A DNA stretch of 64,000 bases from DUPU01 sp050952465 (GTDB lineage Bacteria > Bacillota > Dehalobacteriia > Dehalobacteriales > Dehalobacteriaceae): positions 62,001 through 126,000 of the forward strand of contig JBMNKZ010000005.1 of assembly GCA_050952465.1 (NCBI GenBank). Direction: 5' to 3'. The translations under genes were made by a program, and so were the position numbers. Below, piece by piece: positions 34,911 through 43,803 of the stretch; within the stretch, counting starts at the first letter, position 1, and each line of letters opens with the position of its first letter. A model generated the notes under the pieces. The model saw only the letters and a list, made by a program, of their open reading frames with translations. It did not search any database and was not told where the DNA came from.

Positions 34911-35993
34911 ATGCGCATTGGGGTATTAACAGGGGGCGGTGATTGTCCCGGATTAAATGCGGTGATTCGGGCAGTGGTCAAGACTGCTGTAACTGATTAC
35001 GGAATGGAAGTTTTGGGTATTAAAGATGGTTATAAAGGTTTGGTAGAGGAAGAATTTGTTCCTTTGGGATTAGAACAGGTAACAGGGATCCTGCCCAAAG
35101 GAGGCACGATCCTTGGAACGACTAATCGAGATAGTCCTTTTCATTATCGGGTTCGCGTTAATGGTCAGGATGTGTATCTGGATAAATCGGAACAAGCGAT
35201 AGATGTGATCAAAAGAAATGGTCTCGAGGCTTTAATTATTATTGGTGGAGACGGAACCCTGGCTATTGCGCAAAAGTTTTTTGAAAAAGGGATTAATGTC
35301 ATCGGGGTACCAAAAACTATTGACAACGATTTATCTGCGACAGATGTGACTTTTGGGTTTGATACGGCTGTAACAACAGCTACCGAAGCCATTGATAAAT
35401 TACATACCACTGCGGAAAGTCATCACCGGGTAATGATATTGGAAGTAATGGGCAGGGATGCCGGATGGATCGCACTTCATGCTGGATTAGCGGGTGGAGC
35501 CGATGTGATTTTGATTCCGGAGATCCCCTTTACCATCGAAAAAATATGCGCTAAAATTAAGGAAAGGAATGATCGAGGACGACGATTTAGTATTGTTGTC
35601 GCGGCTGAGGGGGCCTTTCCTTTAGGCGGGGAGCAGGTGATATCAGGTATTAATGAGGGCAATATTTATAACCCCGTTAAATTAGGGGGTATTGGCAAGT
35701 TTGTTGGGGAAAAGATTGCGGAGCAATCAGGGCACGAAACAAGGGTTACAGTTCTCGGGCATCTGCAAAGAGGAGGTAGCCCCACGCCAAGGGATAGAAT
35801 TTTAGCTACCCGTTTTGGCTCTGCTGCTGTTCATGCTTTAGCCCGGAAAGAAAAAGGGGTAATGGTTTGCCTGAAAGGTCAAAATGTGCTGACCGTTCCC
35901 TTGAAAGATTCTATTGAACAGTTGAAGAGGGTGCCTGTAGAGGGGGATTTAGTAAAAACTGCAAAATCCGTAGGAATAAGCTTCGGTGCCTGA
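34911..35993 (+). CDS. pfkA: 6-phosphofructokinase
   Basis: 360 residues, ATG behind GGAGGGATTTG. GVLTGGGDCPGLNAVIR starts the protein; GGDGT (112-116) has the Gly typical of ATP users, while PKTIDND with Lys135 resembles PPi or mixed-type enzymes. This combination characterises group III PFKs, so the phosphoryl donor is uncertain. EVMGRDAGWIAL and GHLQRGG are also present. It catalyses fructose-6-phosphate to fructose-1,6-bisphosphate. Monocistronic. Confidence 0.92.
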   Translation: MRIGVLTGGGDCPGLNAVIRAVVKTAVTDYGMEVLGIKDGYKGLVEEEFVPLGLEQVTGILPKGGTILGTTNRDSPFHYRVRVNGQDVYLDKSEQAIDVIKRNGLEALIIIGGDGTLAIAQKFFEKGINVIGVPKTIDNDLSATDVTFGFDTAVTTATEAIDKLHTTAESHHRVMILEVMGRDAGWIALHAGLAGGADVILIPEIPFTIEKICAKIKERNDRGRRFSIVVAAEGAFPLGGEQVISGINEGNIYNPVKLGGIGKFVGEKIAEQSGHETRVTVLGHLQRGGSPTPRDRILATRFGSAAVHALARKEKGVMVCLKGQNVLTVPLKDSIEQLKRVPVEGDLVKTAKSVGISFGA

Positions 35994-36041
35994 ATTCATG
36001 TTTGCCCTGATAAATAACTATAAATTAAGGAGCGGGTATAT

Positions 36042-36830
36042 ATGGATGATACAAATAAAACTGATATTAGGAATGTTGTTCGTGAAAGTTATGGTAAAAT
36101 AGCTGATGGCACGGTAAATGATGAAGGGTGTTGTGGCGGCAGTATTAAAATTAAAAATTCTGTAAAAGAAATATCAAATAAAATAGGTTATTCTGATGAA
36201 GAAATATTAAATGTACCAGATGGTGCTAACATGGGGTTAGGTTGTGGAAATCCTCAACTAATTGCCGAGATCAAAGAAGGTGAAATAGTAATTGACCTTG
36301 GAAGCGGAGGAGGAATTGATTGTTTCCTGGCAGCAAAAACCGTAGGTCCAAAGGGATATGTAATCGGGGTAGATATGACTCCTGAAATGGTAAGTAAATC
36401 AAGGACTTTAGCTAGGGATCATGGATATACGAATGTAGATTTCAGATTAGGTGAAATTGAAAATCTTCCAGTAGCTGATAACACAGCAGATGTAATTATC
36501 TCAAATTGTGTAATAAATTTATCCCCTAAAAAACAAAGGGTATATAATGAAGCATACAGGGTATTGAAAAAAGGTGGTAGACTTGCTATTTCTGATATAG
36601 TCTTAGTTAAAGAGCTGACAGAAGAAATGAAGCAAGACGAAAAGCTTTATTGTGGCTGAGTTACCGGTGCTTCTTCAGTTGAAGAACTAAAAATATATTT
36701 AGAGAAAGCCGGATTTAGTAGTATAGATATTCAAACTAAAGAGGTATCTAAGGAATATGCTAAGAAATGGGCACATAATCTAAGAGTTGGAGAATACATT
36801 ATGTCTGCTTCAATAAAGGCGACCAAGTGA
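36042..36830 (+). CDS. arsM: Arsenite S-adenosylmethyltransferase, selenoprotein
   Basis: 262 residues if TGA 36657-36659 is read as selenocysteine (Sec206); the frame continues 57 codons to TGA 36828. ArsM methylates As(III) with SAM. Visible are GCCGGS (N-terminal thiols), MGLGCGNP, the SAM loop VIDLGSGGGIDCFLAA and the post-I segment IGVDMTPEMV. The UGA sits in LYCG-U-VTGAS, where ArsM proteins have the catalytic Cys (CVxGA). After it, ASSVEELKIYLEKAGFSSI and EYAKKWAHNLRVGEY complete the usual C-terminus. A short hairpin follows the UGA. An unrelated nonsense mutation is possible but would not explain these three points together. Confidence 0.85.
36671..36686 (+). promoter_or_regulatory. 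Bacterial SECIS-like hairpin after the arsM UGA
   Basis: TTCTTC and GAAGAA pair around the loop AGTT. The stem begins 11 nt after the UGA, and the loop G lies 19 nt after it, within the spacing of bacterial SECIS elements read by SelB. Confidence 0.6.
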
Positions 36831-36834
36831 CAAG

Positions 36835-36868
36835 TGACACAGGGGGACGTTTTTGGTGTGTCATTAGT
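36835..36868. repeat. REP-like repeat after arsM
   Basis: TGACACAGGGGGACGTTTTT then GGTGTGTCATTAGTGT; TGACAC pairs with GTGTCA. It begins 4 bp after the arsM stop. Confidence 0.85.
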
Positions 36869-36954
36869 GTAATAATTGGGAGCGGGACTCTGCTGTTCAG
36901 TGGTGCATCATCACAAACAAGAATTGTGGATTATGTTAAAGAAATGGAGACAAC

Positions 36955-37899
36955 ATGAAAAAAAATGAGACATTTTTCTCAATACTGGTACTGGCAGCAG
37001 CGATGCTTTGGGGGACAACAGGCACAGCCCAGTCTTTTGCCCCTCCCGGTGCTTCGCCATTATCCGTGGGATCTGTTCGCCTCGCGGTAGGAGGAGCGGC
37101 CCTGCTGATTTTTGCCTGGCAGCAGGGGGCTCTGGGTGAAAGAACAATATGGTATAACGGGACTACATTCTTAGCTGCCGGATGTATAGCTGCCTATCAG
37201 CTTTTCTTTTTTGCCGGAGTTTTGAAAACAGGGGTAGCTGTGGGAACCGTGGTGACCATTGGCAGTGCGCCGGTGTTCGCCGGCTTGATATCCCTGATTT
37301 ACCGCCGGGAAAATCCTGGGCTGAAATGGGCTTTTGCCACCCTGCTCGCCGTTCTTGGGTGTATTTTGCTTATTACAGGCGGGCAGAAATTGTCGGTGAA
37401 TTATATTGGCATTTTCCTGGCCTTGGGGGCCGGTATTTCTTATGCACTTTATGCCGCCGTCAACAAGGAACTGTTGGAGTCTCACCACCCGGAAGCAGTG
37501 ACCGGGGTGGTATTTTTCATTGGCGCGTTATTTCTTTCTCCTGTTCTCTTTTTTTACGATCTGGGTTGGCTGAGAACCATGCAAGGTATTGGCGTAGCCC
37601 TGCATTTAGGATTAATAGCCACTGCTCTTTCTTATGTTTTATTTTCTCATGGTTTGGCAAAAATACCATTCCCTAAGGCAGTAACTTTATCTCTTGCGGA
37701 ACCGGTTACTGCAGCTGCTCTGGGATTGTTTCTGCTAAAAGAAAAATTATCCCTCGTTTCTCAAGCAGGGATGATTTTAGTTTTTGCAGGATTGGTTATC
37801 CTGTCTTTGGCGGGATTACGAAAAAAAAGAATAGAGGATGACACAGGGGGACGTTTTTGGTGTGTCATTAGCGTGCTAGACAGGGACGGTTATTTTTGA
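36955..37899 (+). CDS. EamA-family (DMT) permease
   Basis: 314 residues with ten predicted membrane helices in two EamA repeats (about 8-140 and 150-290), for example ILVLAAAMLWGTTGTAQSF and GIFLALGAGISYALYAAVNK. DMT exporters move metabolites out of the cell; the substrate is unknown. The last ~20 residues (EDDTGGRFWCVISVLDRDGYF) are encoded by a REP-like repeat that replaced the native 3' end; the original stop was probably near the AAAAAAAAG run at 37821. Confidence 0.88.
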   Translation: MKKNETFFSILVLAAAMLWGTTGTAQSFAPPGASPLSVGSVRLAVGGAALLIFAWQQGALGERTIWYNGTTFLAAGCIAAYQLFFFAGVLKTGVAVGTVVTIGSAPVFAGLISLIYRRENPGLKWAFATLLAVLGCILLITGGQKLSVNYIGIFLALGAGISYALYAAVNKELLESHHPEAVTGVVFFIGALFLSPVLFFYDLGWLRTMQGIGVALHLGLIATALSYVLFSHGLAKIPFPKAVTLSLAEPVTAAALGLFLLKEKLSLVSQAGMILVFAGLVILSLAGLRKKRIEDDTGGRFWCVISVLDRDGYF

Positions 37900-37934
37900 T
37901 TGTGAATGCTCGAACAGTCAAAAATGACCGTCCC
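37839..37934. repeat. Two REP-like palindromes at the end of the EamA gene
   Basis: First TGACACAGGGGGACGTTTTT with GGTGTGTCATTAGCGTGC (37839-37877), then the stem GGGACGGTTATTTTTGA / TCAAAAATGACCGTCCC (37883-37934). Both share blocks with the other copies. Confidence 0.85.
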
Positions 37935-38070
37935 TCTGTGTTACACGGGCCAACTACATTAATTCCCCTTGACCCCCATAAAACATCAATTATTGTCGAA
38001 AGTTATAGTTGGCTTAATCAAGTTAAATTTATCCAATTACATAATTCATAACAAAAAGGAGATTGACAAA

Positions 38071-38721
38071 ATGATGAAAAAACTATCTTGTTCAATGATT
38101 TTGGGGTTGCTACTAGCCTTTGTTTCTACAGCGGCTGTCCTGGGGGATGATTATCAGGATGAAATCCAGTTATCTAGTTTAGCGGCAAACGAAGCATCCC
38201 ATTATACTTATGTCGTCCAGCCTGGCGACAATTTAAAGATGATTGCAGAAAGTTTTTGTACCACAGTTCAAAAACTTATAACCATGAATAAACTGAGTAA
38301 TCCTAATAAGATCTATGTTGGACAGGAGCTTAAGGTACGTTCCATCGAAAAAATAGCGCAACCGGTTATTTATACTGTAAAACCCAGTGAGACCCTCTCT
38401 CAGATTGCGAAAAAGCACGGACTTACGATCAATGAAATTATCAATGCGAATCAGCTTCAGAATCCTAATAAAATATTAATTGGCCAAAAAATAATAATTC
38501 CTGCTAAAATGGGCCAAACTCCCTCTCCAACGGTAAAAAATGACCCGAAAGTGCAAACCATTCAAAATATCTATACCATGTATTTAGTTAAGGCGGGCGA
38601 TACTTTATATAAAGTGGCTAGGGATAATAACACTACTGTCAACAACCTGATCCAAGTTAATAACATTGATCCTGATAAATACCTTTTTGTAGGACAGAAG
38701 CTCTTTATCCCCATGAAATGA
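38071..38721 (+). CDS. Exported protein with three LysM domains
   Basis: 216 residues from ATG 38071, 9 nt after AAAGGAG; the upstream in-frame leader has no ribosome site. A signal peptide (1-25, ending VLG) is followed by LysM 1 (~45-89, YTYVVQPGDNLKMIAESF), LysM 2 (~98-142, YTVKPSETLSQIAKKHG) and LysM 3 (~172-215, YLVKAGDTLYKVARDNN). LysM binds peptidoglycan or chitin; no catalytic domain is attached, so it may be a spore or wall scaffold. The stop codon is the first triplet of a REP-like repeat. Confidence 0.9.
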   Translation: MMKKLSCSMILGLLLAFVSTAAVLGDDYQDEIQLSSLAANEASHYTYVVQPGDNLKMIAESFCTTVQKLITMNKLSNPNKIYVGQELKVRSIEKIAQPVIYTVKPSETLSQIAKKHGLTINEIINANQLQNPNKILIGQKIIIPAKMGQTPSPTVKNDPKVQTIQNIYTMYLVKAGDTLYKVARDNNTTVNNLIQVNNIDPDKYLFVGQKLFIPMK

Positions 38722-38756
38722 CACAGGGGGACGTTTTTGGTGTGTCATTAGCGTGC
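38719..38756. repeat. REP-like repeat supplying the LysM gene stop
   Basis: TGACACAGGGGGACGTTTTT then GGTGTGTCATTAGCGTGC. Its first three bases are the stop of the LysM gene. Confidence 0.85.
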
Positions 38757-38920
38757 CAGATAGACGTGAGAGACTAATTTTATTGACATGCTTTTTAGCA
38801 TAGGTATAATGCAACTAGGGGTCAAGCGCCTCATAATGGCTCTTAACCCCTAACTCATTTGCAATATTCTACATCAAATTTTGGAGTTTACCCAAAACTC
38901 GGGACGTTACCACCTATTCC

Positions 38921-40443
38921 TTATTTAAAATTTTTCGGTAAAAATTTTAGTACCGCGGGCATATTTTCGCTGAGAATGTTGTATTTTTCCTTTATGATTT
39001 CGGCGGCTTCCCATAAGTTCTTGTAATGGTTTTCATCACAGGAGCAAAAATCCCGCCTGTCAAAATCGGACACGCGCCAAACTTCACAGCCCTGGAAGGG
39101 GTTAGCCGTGCCGATATACAAATCGTTTTTGTTGTCTACAAAGAGAATCCTGCCTCCATAATTGTGGGGATTGTTCAGCCCGCCCATCAGAACAGATCGG
39201 AAGTTAATTCCGTCTTCTGACACATACAAATCAAATCCCATCGGATATCTGATGATTCTTAAAATTTCCACGACACTTTCATATATTTCGATTAATAATC
39301 TGGTGATGGCTGGGCCTATCAGCTGTTCTAAAGCAGCTTTGTTGGCTAAAAGGGTGGTCAGGATTACTTCCATATTGCTGGAGTCATCAAAAGTACTTAC
39401 GAACAACCGGCCTTGATATTCCTGGATCTGCCAGGCATACACATTGAAGGGATTGTTAAAACCGGAGCCGATTCCGGAGATGCTTCTCTGTTTTTGTGCT
39501 TCCCCTGCTTTTAGAGATTGAAAGATATTAAGGGATTTCCTCCCACGACTACCCGCCAGTTATCATTTTTATCAATTCTGACAATGTCGCAGCCCATGGG
39601 AATAAACCAGGAGAGGGGCAACTGCTTTGTCCCGCTCACATAAAGATGATTTTTAAATACCCCCATGGCCAGGGAGTACCGGTTCGACGGGTCGCCAAAA
39701 CCGTTGTCCACGACCAGGGTCCAGTCATTTAATCTTGGTTCTTCCTTATTTGTTCTCCAAACCTGCACCCCGTTCTCGGTGATGGTGGATACGTAGATCC
39801 GGTCATTAAATACCGCCATATTATAGATGCCGCCTTGCGGGTTCTTGTGAGGCTTGAAGCCCGGGGCGGTAGGGTCTATCACCGGCTGCCAGGGATAGAA
39901 TTCCGGATCCTCGCTGCAGTAAAGAAATGGAGTTGGGTTGTCACTTAACTCATCGACGGTGGCCACATATAGTTTCCCTTTGTGTACCACCATGGCCCGT
40001 GAGGAATTGCCCTGGAGTACCGTGTCCGGCAAGATGTACCAGTTAACACCGTTGGTGCTTTTGACAATTTTGGTTCTGTCGCCGAATCCTGCTGCATAAA
40101 GGGCGGGACTGCCTTTGAACGGCTTAAAATTGATCATGAACCGGAAACCGACAATGCCGGAGTCGGGCGGAGCTTGATAAACCCTTTGCCAGGGAAGGGA
40201 GCCGTCTTTTTTATATCTCCAGATTTCTCCCCGGTTCACCACCGGGTCGGGTTTGATTAAAGCCGGTATCTGAGTCTGGGGCTGGATCGTCTTGATAATG
40301 TTATAGACAATATTTCTTCCGGTCCCGACATAAATAAAATCGTCTAATTCGCTCATGGACCAGGCGTAGTTATTTTGCCGGGCATTGTTTAAATCCGTAA
40401 AGTCAAATCCGTTTATCGGGGTCAAATTTTGAAAATTTGACAT
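38921..40443 (-). pseudogene. Beta-propeller (BNR/YVTN-like) protein, frameshifted
   Basis: Two frames of one gene: 40443-39511 (310 residues) and then, shifted, through IFQSLKAGEAQKQRSISGIG and GFNNPFNVYAWQIQEYQGRL to 38921. The shift lies near 39540-39550 in a G/A-rich run. Repeated blocks of YVGTG, YAAGFGDRT, YVATVDE, YVSTITENG, YVSGT and FVSTFDD with W-R motifs indicate a propeller of six or seven blades, about 500 residues in all. No signal peptide. The function is unknown. A single-base sequencing error would also explain it. Confidence 0.7.
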
Positions 40444-40593
40444 TTAAATTCCCCCATTAAATTTAATTAGAGCTTGTCTCAGTTTAATATATGCAGTGCT
40501 TGCCACATTGGTGCCAAAAATAATTGGAATGGTTATGTGGTAAAAATAGATTGACAAATCTTAATCATTGATATATGATTAAAAATCATAAAT

Positions 40594-40607
40594 TGAAAAC
40601 GTTTACA
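40594..40607. promoter_or_regulatory. LacI/CcpA-type operator box 1
   Basis: TGAAAACGTTTACA, a near-palindrome matching the TGNAANCGNTNNCA cre/LacI pattern. First of three boxes in the 545-bp gap 40444-40988 before a lacI-family gene. The gap has no gene. Confidence 0.6.
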
Positions 40608-40759
40608 CGCAATGTTAAGTATTATCTTTTAAGAAAAATGATATCCCCAGCTAGCACCGTCCATTAATCGAACAATGATAATAGAATTATATGATGGGGT
40701 TGCTATAACTTTTTAAAAACTAATAATAATCTTTAAAGATAATTTAAAACTGGGGATAA

Positions 40760-40773
40760 TGTAAACGATTACT
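40760..40773. promoter_or_regulatory. LacI-type operator box 2
   Basis: TGTAAACGATTACT; same core as boxes 1 and 3. Confidence 0.55.
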
Positions 40774-40869
40774 AACAACTAAAAATTAATGGTATCATTG
40801 ACATATTAAGTCGAACATTGTATTATAAATTTACCTAAAAAACGTGATGGATATTTTTTTATTTAAAAA

Positions 40870-40883
40870 TGAAAACGATTACA
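40870..40883. promoter_or_regulatory. LacI-type operator box 3
   Basis: TGAAAACGATTACA, 106 bp before the lacI-family start; suggests autoregulation. Confidence 0.6.
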
Positions 40884-40988
40884 TATAAAAATTCCGATTT
40901 AAATTATTACAATGCAAAAAACTATTAATTTCAATAAATTATTACTTAATACTTAATAATTAAAAATAACTTGATGCAGGTGATAAAA

Positions 40989-42008
40989 ATGGCTAAATAT
41001 ACGATAAAAGAAATTGCAGAACTGGCAGGGGTATCCATTGCCACAGTTTCCAGGGTAATAAATGATTCTGAAAACGTTTCCGAGGAAATGCGCGAAAAGG
41101 TGCAAAAGGTTATTAAAGAAACAGGCTTTACCCCTAATTCTTTGGCTCGATCTCTTAAAGTTAATAAGACTAATACAATTGGGGTAATTGTGGTTAATCT
41201 TAACGTGCCTTTCTTCGCACACATCGTGCATTATCTGGAACGGGCACTTCGAAGTCAAGGTTATATCTTAATGGTAGCTTGCCACCATGACCAACCAGAT
41301 TTGGAAAGACAATGCGTGGAGGCAATGGTAGAGATGCAGGTAGAGGCAATAGTTATCACTTCTACCGGAAGCAATGATGATTATTTGGCTAAAATTTTTA
41401 AGTCCGGCATTCCTGTCTTAATGCTGGATCGTCATTCCAGAGATCAATCCGTTCCAGCCATTATATCTGACAAAAAAGAAGGCTTTTATCAGCTTATGGT
41501 TCATTTATATGAATTGGGGCATCGGAAATTTACCCTTGTCACCGGGGATAGAAAAATTACATCAAATCATAGCCGGTTTTTGGGAATTACAAACTTCCTG
41601 TATGATCACAATCTGCCGATGGATTCTGTAACTTGCTATTATGGTGAGTTTTCTGAGGAATATGGTTATGAAATTGCGAGAAAGATTTTTGCTCTCCCTT
41701 TTGAGGAACGACCCACAGCATTATTAGCCGGAAGTTCATTAATAGCTATTGGGGTGCTTATGTATTGCCAAGAACAGAATATTAAAATTCCCGAACAATT
41801 ATCTCTTACTTCTTTGGGAGACAGTAGTTATCCCTCATTAATAAAACCGACACTCACATATATGGATGACCTACGAAAAGAAATGAGTCAAATCGCAGCA
41901 GAAAAAATTTCAAAGATTATGTCTCTTGATGAACGGCAGAAAGGTGATATCATTCTACCTTCCCGAATTATCATTGGACAGTCTACAGGTATTCCGCCAA
42001 AAGCTTAA
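40989..42008 (+). CDS. LacI-family transcriptional regulator
   Basis: 339 residues from ATG 40989 (MAKYTIKEIAELAGVSIATVSRV), behind GCAGGTG. The LacI HTH (1-55) includes the hinge FTPNSLARSL. The periplasmic-binding-like ligand domain follows (TIGVIVVNLNVPFFAHIV, AIVITSTGSN, DRKITSNHSRFLG). It lies 30 bp upstream of an RdhA-like gene and a TRAP transporter, which it probably controls together with itself through the three boxes upstream. The inducer is unknown. Confidence 0.92.
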   Translation: MAKYTIKEIAELAGVSIATVSRVINDSENVSEEMREKVQKVIKETGFTPNSLARSLKVNKTNTIGVIVVNLNVPFFAHIVHYLERALRSQGYILMVACHHDQPDLERQCVEAMVEMQVEAIVITSTGSNDDYLAKIFKSGIPVLMLDRHSRDQSVPAIISDKKEGFYQLMVHLYELGHRKFTLVTGDRKITSNHSRFLGITNFLYDHNLPMDSVTCYYGEFSEEYGYEIARKIFALPFEERPTALLAGSSLIAIGVLMYCQEQNIKIPEQLSLTSLGDSSYPSLIKPTLTYMDDLRKEMSQIAAEKISKIMSLDERQKGDIILPSRIIIGQSTGIPPKA

Positions 42009-42038
42009 TAAATATAAAAACAGAAAGGAGTTTGTAAA

Positions 42039-43187
42039 ATGGATTACACCAAACAACAATTTCATCAGAAAGACACCACTTTTTGCAAAGCCTATCAAGG
42101 CGATTACGGACCCGAGATTAAAAAACTCTGGTCGGAGGATTATCTGACGGATCCTTTAATGTCTACCTTTTTTGGCTACAATGATATGGATAATTGTATC
42201 TCCTGGCATTTATCCCAATGTACAGACGGTCCGGTGCGTAAGGAATTTCGTAACCCTAATGCTGATCCCAAGGACCTCACCAGGATTGTCAAGGGAGTCG
42301 CCAAATACTTAGGGGCGGAAAAAGTGGGTATCTGCGAGTTAAAACCTTATCATGTATACTCCCACAGAGCTCAGAAAGTGGACACTATTGAAGGTAATTG
42401 GGGAAAACCCATTGACCTTAAGCACAAATATGCCATTTCCATTGTTTTTCCTATGAACAGAGATTTAATTAGTTGTAGTCCAAGCTATGCAGACGAAGCG
42501 GAAATCGGCTTTGCCTATCAAAAAGCAGCCCTTCTATGTTGCCAGCTGGCCTCCTTTATCCGGGAATGCGGATACTCTGCTATGGGACATCACCACCGTC
42601 GAGATTATGTAATACATGTCCCCATCGCCATAGAAGCCGGATTAGGAGAATTAGGGCGAAACGGTTACCTGGTCACTCCGGAACACGGGCCTTGCGTCCG
42701 GATTACTACCGTTACTACCGATATGCCTTTAATACCCGATAAACCAGTGGATTATGGTATTGATCGCTTTTGTGAAATCTGTAAAAAATGTGCTCACAAC
42801 TGTCCCTCTCGTTCAATTCCCTTAGGTGAAAAAGTAGAAGTAAGGGGATTCAAAAAATGGCAGTTAGATCAGGATAAATGTTTTAAATTTTGGCTGAGTA
42901 AACCGGAAAAATGGTTCGGCTGCTCTAACTGTATGAAAAGCTGTCCTTGGAATAAAAAAGATACCTGGTACCATCGACTGGCCGTTAAAATGGTAAGAAG
43001 TATGCCAGCATTTGGACATGTACTTCTGTGGTTGGATGATTTAATCTATGGAAAACACCCTAAATTTAATTTTAAATGGATTGATTTCACTCCTGTACTG
43101 CGGGACGTAAAGGAGATCAACGCCAAAGGCGGCAGTAAATATATCAAAAGCAAACAAGAAAATGAGAAAAAGGTTGTCAACAGTTAG
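42039..43187 (+). CDS. RdhA-like (reductive dehalogenase / QueG-type) Fe-S corrinoid protein
   Basis: 382 residues, ATG behind AGAAAGGAG. No Tat signal, so cytosolic. The middle resembles the corrinoid-binding region of reductive dehalogenases and QueG (GAEKVGICELKP, GYSAMGHHHRRDYVIHVPIA, AGLGELGRNGYLVTPEHGP). Two 4Fe-4S clusters use Cys245-248-251-255 and Cys281-295-298-302. It lacks an rdhB-like anchor. Context with a LacI regulator and TRAP transporter suggests reductive processing of an imported organic acid, halogenated or not. It is too different from QueG context to be assumed a tRNA enzyme. Confidence 0.8.
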   Translation: MDYTKQQFHQKDTTFCKAYQGDYGPEIKKLWSEDYLTDPLMSTFFGYNDMDNCISWHLSQCTDGPVRKEFRNPNADPKDLTRIVKGVAKYLGAEKVGICELKPYHVYSHRAQKVDTIEGNWGKPIDLKHKYAISIVFPMNRDLISCSPSYADEAEIGFAYQKAALLCCQLASFIRECGYSAMGHHHRRDYVIHVPIAIEAGLGELGRNGYLVTPEHGPCVRITTVTTDMPLIPDKPVDYGIDRFCEICKKCAHNCPSRSIPLGEKVEVRGFKKWQLDQDKCFKFWLSKPEKWFGCSNCMKSCPWNKKDTWYHRLAVKMVRSMPAFGHVLLWLDDLIYGKHPKFNFKWIDFTPVLRDVKEINAKGGSKYIKSKQENEKKVVNS

Positions 43188-43216
43188 CCATAAGCCAAAG
43201 TAGGAGGAGTTGACAG

Positions 43217-43753
43217 ATGAGAAAAGTTATTAATGGACTTAGTAAAGGTTCGGTGGCCATTGCTGCGGTCTGTATCTTTGCTATGATGATTATTATCACA
43301 TATGATGCTGCTTTACGTTATTTTTTCGGTGCATCAACCAGTATAGCCTATAATGTCTCCGAAATCTATTTAATGCCTGCGATTATATTTTTCGGCTTAG
43401 GTTATACCCAGATGTTGGGGGGACATACCAGAGTAGTTTTCTTTTTTCGATTTTTTAATCCTGTAGTAAAGAAACTTCTCCTAATAATTGCCCACCTGGC
43501 TACAATATTTGTGTTTTGCCTAATTACCATGGAAGGATATAAACTTACCATGCGGGCTTGGTCAAATATGGAGATATTTACCGGAACCTACAGCTGGCCC
43601 ATGTATATCGCTTATATCATTATCCCTGTGAGTTGTGGGATCATGGTTCTTCAGTCCCTATTAGATTTATACGATACTATTAGAGATGTCCAAAAAGAAG
43701 AACCTGTGGAATATAATGAGCGGGATATTGAGGCGAAATATGACCGTATTTGA
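43217..43753 (+). CDS. dctQ: TRAP transporter small membrane subunit (DctQ)
   Basis: 178 residues with four membrane helices (about 12-35, 50-68, 88-108, 130-152). DctQ-family pattern FGASTSIAYNVSEIYLMPAI and GGHTRVVFFFRFF. It lies between the RdhA-like gene (30 bp) and dctM (51 bp). Forms the membrane part of a TRAP symporter with DctM. Confidence 0.9.
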   Translation: MRKVINGLSKGSVAIAAVCIFAMMIIITYDAALRYFFGASTSIAYNVSEIYLMPAIIFFGLGYTQMLGGHTRVVFFFRFFNPVVKKLLLIIAHLATIFVFCLITMEGYKLTMRAWSNMEIFTGTYSWPMYIAYIIIPVSCGIMVLQSLLDLYDTIRDVQKEEPVEYNERDIEAKYDRI

Positions 43754-43803
43754 TATATGTTTGACTCTTGAAATAGCAGGGTAAAAAGACGGAGGTGGGC
43801 AAA

